This document shows, in pieces, positions 62,640-64,000 of a DNA stretch of 64,000 nt. The stretch spans positions 142,741,741 through 142,805,740 of the forward strand of contig CM043945.1 of assembly GCA_014529385.2 (NCBI GenBank), read 5' to 3'. The translations under genes and the position numbers were made by a program. Positions within the stretch are counted from its first letter, which is position 1; the number at the start of each line of letters is the position of its first letter. Origin of the DNA: Adiantum capillus-veneris. Its lineage: Eukaryota; Streptophyta; Polypodiopsida; Polypodiales; Pteridaceae. A model generated the notes under the pieces. It was not told the origin of the DNA. It saw only the letters and a program-made list of their open reading frames with translations, and ran no database searches.

Positions 62640-64000
62640 GCTTGTAGCAAGTAGAATTTTTGCCCAAAGCAAGAAAGGGGGGTAGGGTGCTAGGGGGATA
62701 TACTCCACACACACACACACACACACTCATTTGCAAGGCTATTCTCACTTGGTGAAAGTTGAGGAACACCACCTCCTTCTTCAAGCTTGTGAGAGTAAAA
62801 GCCTACACCAACACTCTTGGCTATGGAATGCAAATCCAACCAAGAGCTATGCTTCAATGATTAAGCTTGCCATCTTCTCCATCTTCATTACTATGCTATT
62901 ATATATGCTAGCAAGAAGAGTAATGATAAGTGAGGAACTATTTCTTTCTCCTATGGAATGTTTCTTCTTCCTCTTCCCTATCCTCATTCCCCGCTAGCTC
63001 TCTCCACCTTCGAAGGTGTTTGAGGCCTTGGGACTGAGGCTTGGGATAGTTAATGCTTTCTTCAAGTTTATGTTATGCTTGTGATGCATGAAGCTTTTCA
63101 TCTTCATTGCATCACCTAGGTTACAAGGAACACAAAGATTGTATTGTACCAAGTCTCTCTTGATGGGAGAAACTATAATACAAATGCCTATTGGAGGGGG
63201 GACCGGCTCCATATGAATCCGGTCCTCAACTATTGTCATGTTCTCTAAACTCTCTCTCTTGCAAAAGTATTGTTCATGCCAAGTTAACTAAGTATCATGT
63301 TTATGTTGCTACCATCAAGTAAGTTCACCCGCTATGCTCACAAAGTAATCTCTTAAAAGTGCTTCACCTAATTTCCTAATTCCACTACTCTCAAAGTTGA
63401 TAGGCCATTTCCATCACATTGGTATCAAAGCATTAGGTTTCTCTTTTCTTGCTTAAGAAGAGAGGTCCTTAAGTAGCCTATTAATGGTTGATTTTGTTAA
63501 TTATATTAGGGTAAGTGGGATTGGGATCTATTATCGGTTTTGTTGAGCCCACTATGTGGGATATGGTGCACACCTCGGGAGCTTTGGTCTTAATAATGGC
63601 GTCTTTTTAGACTTGCCTACGGCTTTACAATTATTGAGCCATAAGAAGTCTGAAGGAGCTATCCCCTGGCAACTCAGCTATGTTAGACTCACTCCACTAC
63701 TCTCTATAATTAACCAATTCGAGCCGTGGGTGTAGATACTTAAGTACCTATTTTCAAAGGCTAAGAGGAGTAGCAACTAAGGTTTGTGAATTGCCAAAGC
63801 ATACACTAAGTAAACACATAAGATCAATTAACATGGCTGACAATAACCAAGAGAGTAGAATGAACATTGATAACTTTGATTTTGCACATGAAGGTGCTAA
63901 TGATGTTGCCCCCATGTTTGTTAATTATCTTGTTACTAGGTTGCAACAAGCTATGGGCAACCCCTCTTTGCAAGCTGAAGTCACTCAACAACTTCGTGCT
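62640..64000 (+). mobile_element. 5' end of an LTR element: LTR, primer site, gag start; runs off the window
   Basis: TGGTATCAAAG at 63420-63430 resembles the initiator-tRNA-Met primer site and follows an LTR-like end (CCATCACAT). About 400 bp later an ATG at 63833 opens a frame that stays open to the window edge (56 codons; MADNNQESRMNIDNFDF start, then FVNYLVTRLQQAMGN). Position and start suggest gag; the protein family is not identifiable from this much. The LTR start is only approximate. Confidence 0.5.
62707..62726. repeat. Short (CA)n tract
   Basis: Ten CA dinucleotides, probably within the LTR of the edge element. Confidence 0.9.

Overview
The window is nuclear DNA from a repeat-rich land plant. 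The signs are an intron-rich CBL-interacting protein kinase gene, many decayed Ty1/copia and Ty3/gypsy LTR elements with plant-type primer sites (TGGTATCAGAGC), chromodomain-bearing and Tat-lineage Ty3 elements, plant-type LINE debris, and unusually many long (GA)n/(CT)n tracts. The species cannot be fixed by eye. A large genome such as a fern or gymnosperm fits (inference).

Layout. 0-1.6 kb: two Ty3/gypsy remnants. 2.3-7.55 kb, minus strand: a 14-exon CIPK gene that can be read completely (445 codons, all splice phases agree). Its leader and promoter extend to about 8.5 kb. Intron 7 carries an antisense LINE-like C-terminal ORF between two (CT)n tracts. 8.94-9.54 kb: an inverted genomic copy of CIPK exon 1 plus its 5' flank, ending at a (CT)n tract. 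10.3-19.0 kb, minus strand: one young, nearly whole Tat-lineage Ty3/gypsy element between 1.77 kb direct repeats. 19-28 kb: chromovirus and copia remnants. 28.2-34.6 kb, plus strand: a decayed coding region of unknown family, rich in charged and coiled-coil sequence, ending at a polypurine tract and LTR start. 31.3-39.9 kb also holds three related LTR-like segments and a minus-strand gag fossil. 41.3-46.4 kb: minus-strand coding-like pieces split by two inverted, related 1.3 kb TIR elements (CACTAG ends). 47.6-54.2 kb: chromovirus and copia fossils; the copia carries a clean 5'-truncated LINE insertion with an 18 bp target duplication. 54.3-58 kb: copia scraps, a short TIR element and microsatellites. 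59.6-61.6 kb, minus strand: a decayed multi-exon gene whose last three exons encode a permuted, DNA-methyltransferase-like domain. 61.6-62.4 kb: minisatellites. 62.6-64 kb: 5' end of an LTR element that runs off the window.

The only host gene I regard as intact is the CIPK, a calcium-signalling kinase that would work with CBL calcium sensors at membranes. The most unusual items are the methyltransferase-like gene, the unknown coiled-coil element, the paired TIR elements, and the inverted duplication of the CIPK 5' end. No tRNA, rRNA or CRISPR array was seen.
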